From the NCBI GenBank assembly GCA_903855985.1, contig CAIOAO010000040.1, positions 1 to 41,942 of the forward strand: 41,942 nucleotides of DNA, read 5' to 3'. The DNA comes from an uncultured Opitutia bacterium (lineage in GTDB: Bacteria; Verrucomicrobiota; Verrucomicrobiia; Opitutales; Opitutaceae). Of this stretch, positions 40,665 to 41,942 are shown piece by piece. The notes under the pieces are model-generated. The model saw nothing but the letters and a program-made list of their open reading frames with translations. It searched no databases and was not told the DNA's origin. The translations under genes and the position numbers were made by a program. The first letter of the stretch is position 1; every line of letters starts with the position of its first letter.

Positions 40665-41023
40665 GAACGTGCGCGGGCTTTGATGAGTGAGCCAAGCATA
40701 CGGCCGATTTTGGCACAAGTGACTTCCAGTTGGTCGTAAATCTTCGGTTCCAACGCCTCGATATCGCGCGCAATCTCCAATTGGGTTCGAAGTTCACCCA
40801 GTGAACCCTTTGCGATATATAAAAAGCGAACCGAGTCCCTATTCGTGTCCCGTTCATCGCCTTCCGCGATGTTGGAAGAGATGGAAACAGCTGCTCTTCG
40901 GATTTGGTCTCGTAAACCAAAGTCCCGGGCGAGTGGCCCGTTGGCGGTGAGGCGGTAAATCGTCACAGCGAGCGACTTGGCGCTCTGCCACACTCGCAGT
41001 TCACGGAATCCTTGGTCACCCAT
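40655..41023 (-). CDS. Four-helix-bundle protein, 23S rRNA intervening-sequence (S23) family
   Basis: A 122-residue protein with the S23-family pattern: FRELRVWQSAKSLAVTIYRL, DFGLRDQIRRAAVSISSNIAEGDERD, FLYIAKGSLGELRTQLEIA. Members form small four-helix bundles; some are encoded in 23S rRNA intervening sequences, and the related Avd proteins assist diversity-generating retroelements. No reverse transcriptase is present here and the cellular role is unknown. The gene is visibly AT-richer than its neighbours and sits inside the rfbB-rfbA operon, bounded by an inverted repeat. This suggests it was inserted as a mobile passenger. Confidence 0.93.
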   Translation of the reverse strand: MGDQGFRELRVWQSAKSLAVTIYRLTANGPLARDFGLRDQIRRAAVSISSNIAEGDERDTNRDSVRFLYIAKGSLGELRTQLEIARDIEALEPKIYDQLEVTCAKIGRMLGSLIKARARSDR

Positions 41024-41040
41024 GACCCATAACCTATCAC
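41010..41040. repeat. right inverted-repeat copy bounding the S23 gene
   Basis: The core acccatgaccca lies at 41018-41029, the reverse complement of the copy at 40645-40656, and extends into the word taacctatcac. It overlaps the S23 start codon and the last bases of rfbB's 3' flank. Confidence 0.65.
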
Positions 41041-41942
41041 TCCTGACCGGTTCCCAGTCTCTCCCTCGAATATTTCTTTTTCGTAATATCCGAGCACCAG
41101 GTGCGATTGGCCAGATACCAGTCCACGGTCTTGGCGATCCCGGTGGTGAAATTCTCCTGCGGTTTCCAGCCGAGCTCGCGCTGGAGCTTGGCGCAGTCGA
41201 TGGCGTAGCGGCGGTCGTGGCCCGGCCGGTCGGCGACGTAGGTGACCTGGGAGAGGTAGGGCTTCCCGTCGGCGCGCGGCGACTTCCGGTCGAGCAGGGC
41301 GCAGATGGTCTGCACGATCTCGATGTTGGGTTTTTCGTTCAGGCCGCCGACATTGTAGGTCTCGCCGACGCGGCCCTGGCGGAGGACGAGCCAGATTGCG
41401 GCGGCGTGGTCCTCGACATAGAGCCAGTCGCGGATCTGCTGGCCGTCACCGTAAACCGGGAGCGGTTTGCCCTCGAGGGCGTTGAGGATCATCAGGGGGA
41501 TGAGCTTCTCCGGGAAATGATACGGGCCGTAGTTGTTCGAGCAGTTGGTCGTCAGCGTCGGCAAGCCGTAGGTGTGCTGGTAGGCGCGCACGAGGTGGTC
41601 GCTGGCGGCCTTCGAGGCGGCGTAGGGGCTGTTGGGCGCGAAGGGTGTCTCCTCGGTGAAGGCGGGGTCGGACGCCGCGAGCGTGCCGTAAACCTCGTCG
41701 GTGGAGACGTGCAGGAAGCGGAATGCGGCCTTTTTTGCCTCGGGGAGTTTCGCCCAATATTGCTTGGCGCAGTTGAGCAGGCGGAGGGTGCCGACGACGT
41801 TCGTCTGGATGAACGGCTCGGGCGAATCGATGGAGCGGTCCACGTGCGACTCGGCGGCGAAGTTGACCACCGCGTCGATCGCGTGCTCGGCGAGGAGGCG
41901 GGTCACGAGGGCCGGGTCGCCGATGTCGCCCTGCGCAAAGAC
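41037..41942 (-). CDS. rfbB: dTDP-glucose 4,6-dehydratase (5' end cut by window)
   Basis: Converts dTDP-glucose to dTDP-4-keto-6-deoxyglucose with NAD. The frame is open to the right window edge ([17 protein letters not shown] precedes [15 protein letters not shown]), so the start and the N-terminal NAD-binding Gly motif lie outside. Visible hallmarks are HVSTDEVYG with the catalytic Thr-Asp-Glu, [14 protein letters not shown] with Tyr and Lys, and [20 protein letters not shown]. The C-terminal ~15 residues ([14 protein letters not shown]) are unlike the family and close to the S23 insertion. rfbC and rfbD are not in the window. Confidence 0.97.
   Translation of the reverse strand, partial: VFAQGDIGDPALVTRLLAEHAIDAVVNFAAESHVDRSIDSPEPFIQTNVVGTLRLLNCAKQYWAKLPEAKKAAFRFLHVSTDEVYGTLAASDPAFTEETPFAPNSPYAASKAASDHLVRAYQHTYGLPTLTTNCSNNYGPYHFPEKLIPLMILNALEGKPLPVYGDGQQIRDWLYVEDHAAAIWLVLRQGRVGETYNVGGLNEKPNIEIVQTICALLDRKSPRADGKPYLSQVTYVADRPGHDRRYAIDCAKLQRELGWKPQENFTTGIAKTVDWYLANRTWCSDITKKKYSRERLGTGQE

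Noticed and set aside
40655-41023. Diversity-generating retroelement accessory gene (Avd)
   Set aside because: The S23 fold is shared, but no reverse transcriptase, template repeat or variable repeat is visible in the window.

Overview
The window is high-GC bacterial DNA with dense, mostly operonic coding and no RNA genes or CRISPR arrays that I can see. The combination of genes points to the Verrucomicrobiota, probably Opitutaceae: a GreA-type factor with a very long N-terminal extension (known from the Chlamydiae/Verrucomicrobia group), very few Shine-Dalgarno sequences, and clusters of glycan genes. This placement is an inference, since no rRNA or other marker lies in the window.

Region 1 (1-16,059) is mainly housekeeping. 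A GreA-like factor (cut by the left edge) diverges from an RsmB-type rRNA methyltransferase. A minus-strand run follows: a LOG-like protein with a long N-terminal extension, purD, a small secreted protein, a low-molecular-weight phosphatase, glyA, a small channel-like protein and a double-retropepsin/PDZ lipoprotein. Then come a secreted FKBP isomerase, a threonine aldolase, aroK-queG, and a hotdog thioesterase coupled to a GT4 glycosyltransferase.

Region 2 (16,237-25,465) mixes lipid and sugar genes. It holds an ACP-dehydratase fusion, a ketoacyl synthase, an MGDG-synthase-like glycosyltransferase, a methyltransferase, GT4 enzymes and an alpha-oxoamine synthase of the serine palmitoyltransferase/AONS type. 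Read together they suggest a dedicated acyl-chain and glycolipid pathway, possibly making a sphingoid-like amino-ketone lipid. This is the best candidate for an undescribed system here.

Region 3 (25,512-41,942) is surface polysaccharide. It has an MBOAT/AlgJ-like O-acetylation pair with a GT-C membrane protein, another GT4, and a plus-strand operon that resembles Arn logic: SDR with Asn at the usual Tyr position, DegT aminotransferase, ArnC-like GT2 and a large GT-C-like membrane protein. A minus-strand dTDP-sugar operon follows (rfbB, rfbA, an acyltransferase and a GT2). A four-helix-bundle S23-family gene bounded by inverted repeats sits between rfbB and rfbA.

Several unrelated AT-richer palindromic repeats lie at gene borders (2866-2926, 5994-6163, 8659-8720, 40645-41040). 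A related short repeat lies in frame inside queG. No gene-free stretch exceeds 300 bases; the longest gaps (about 150-190 bases) hold the repeats, terminators or hairpins listed.
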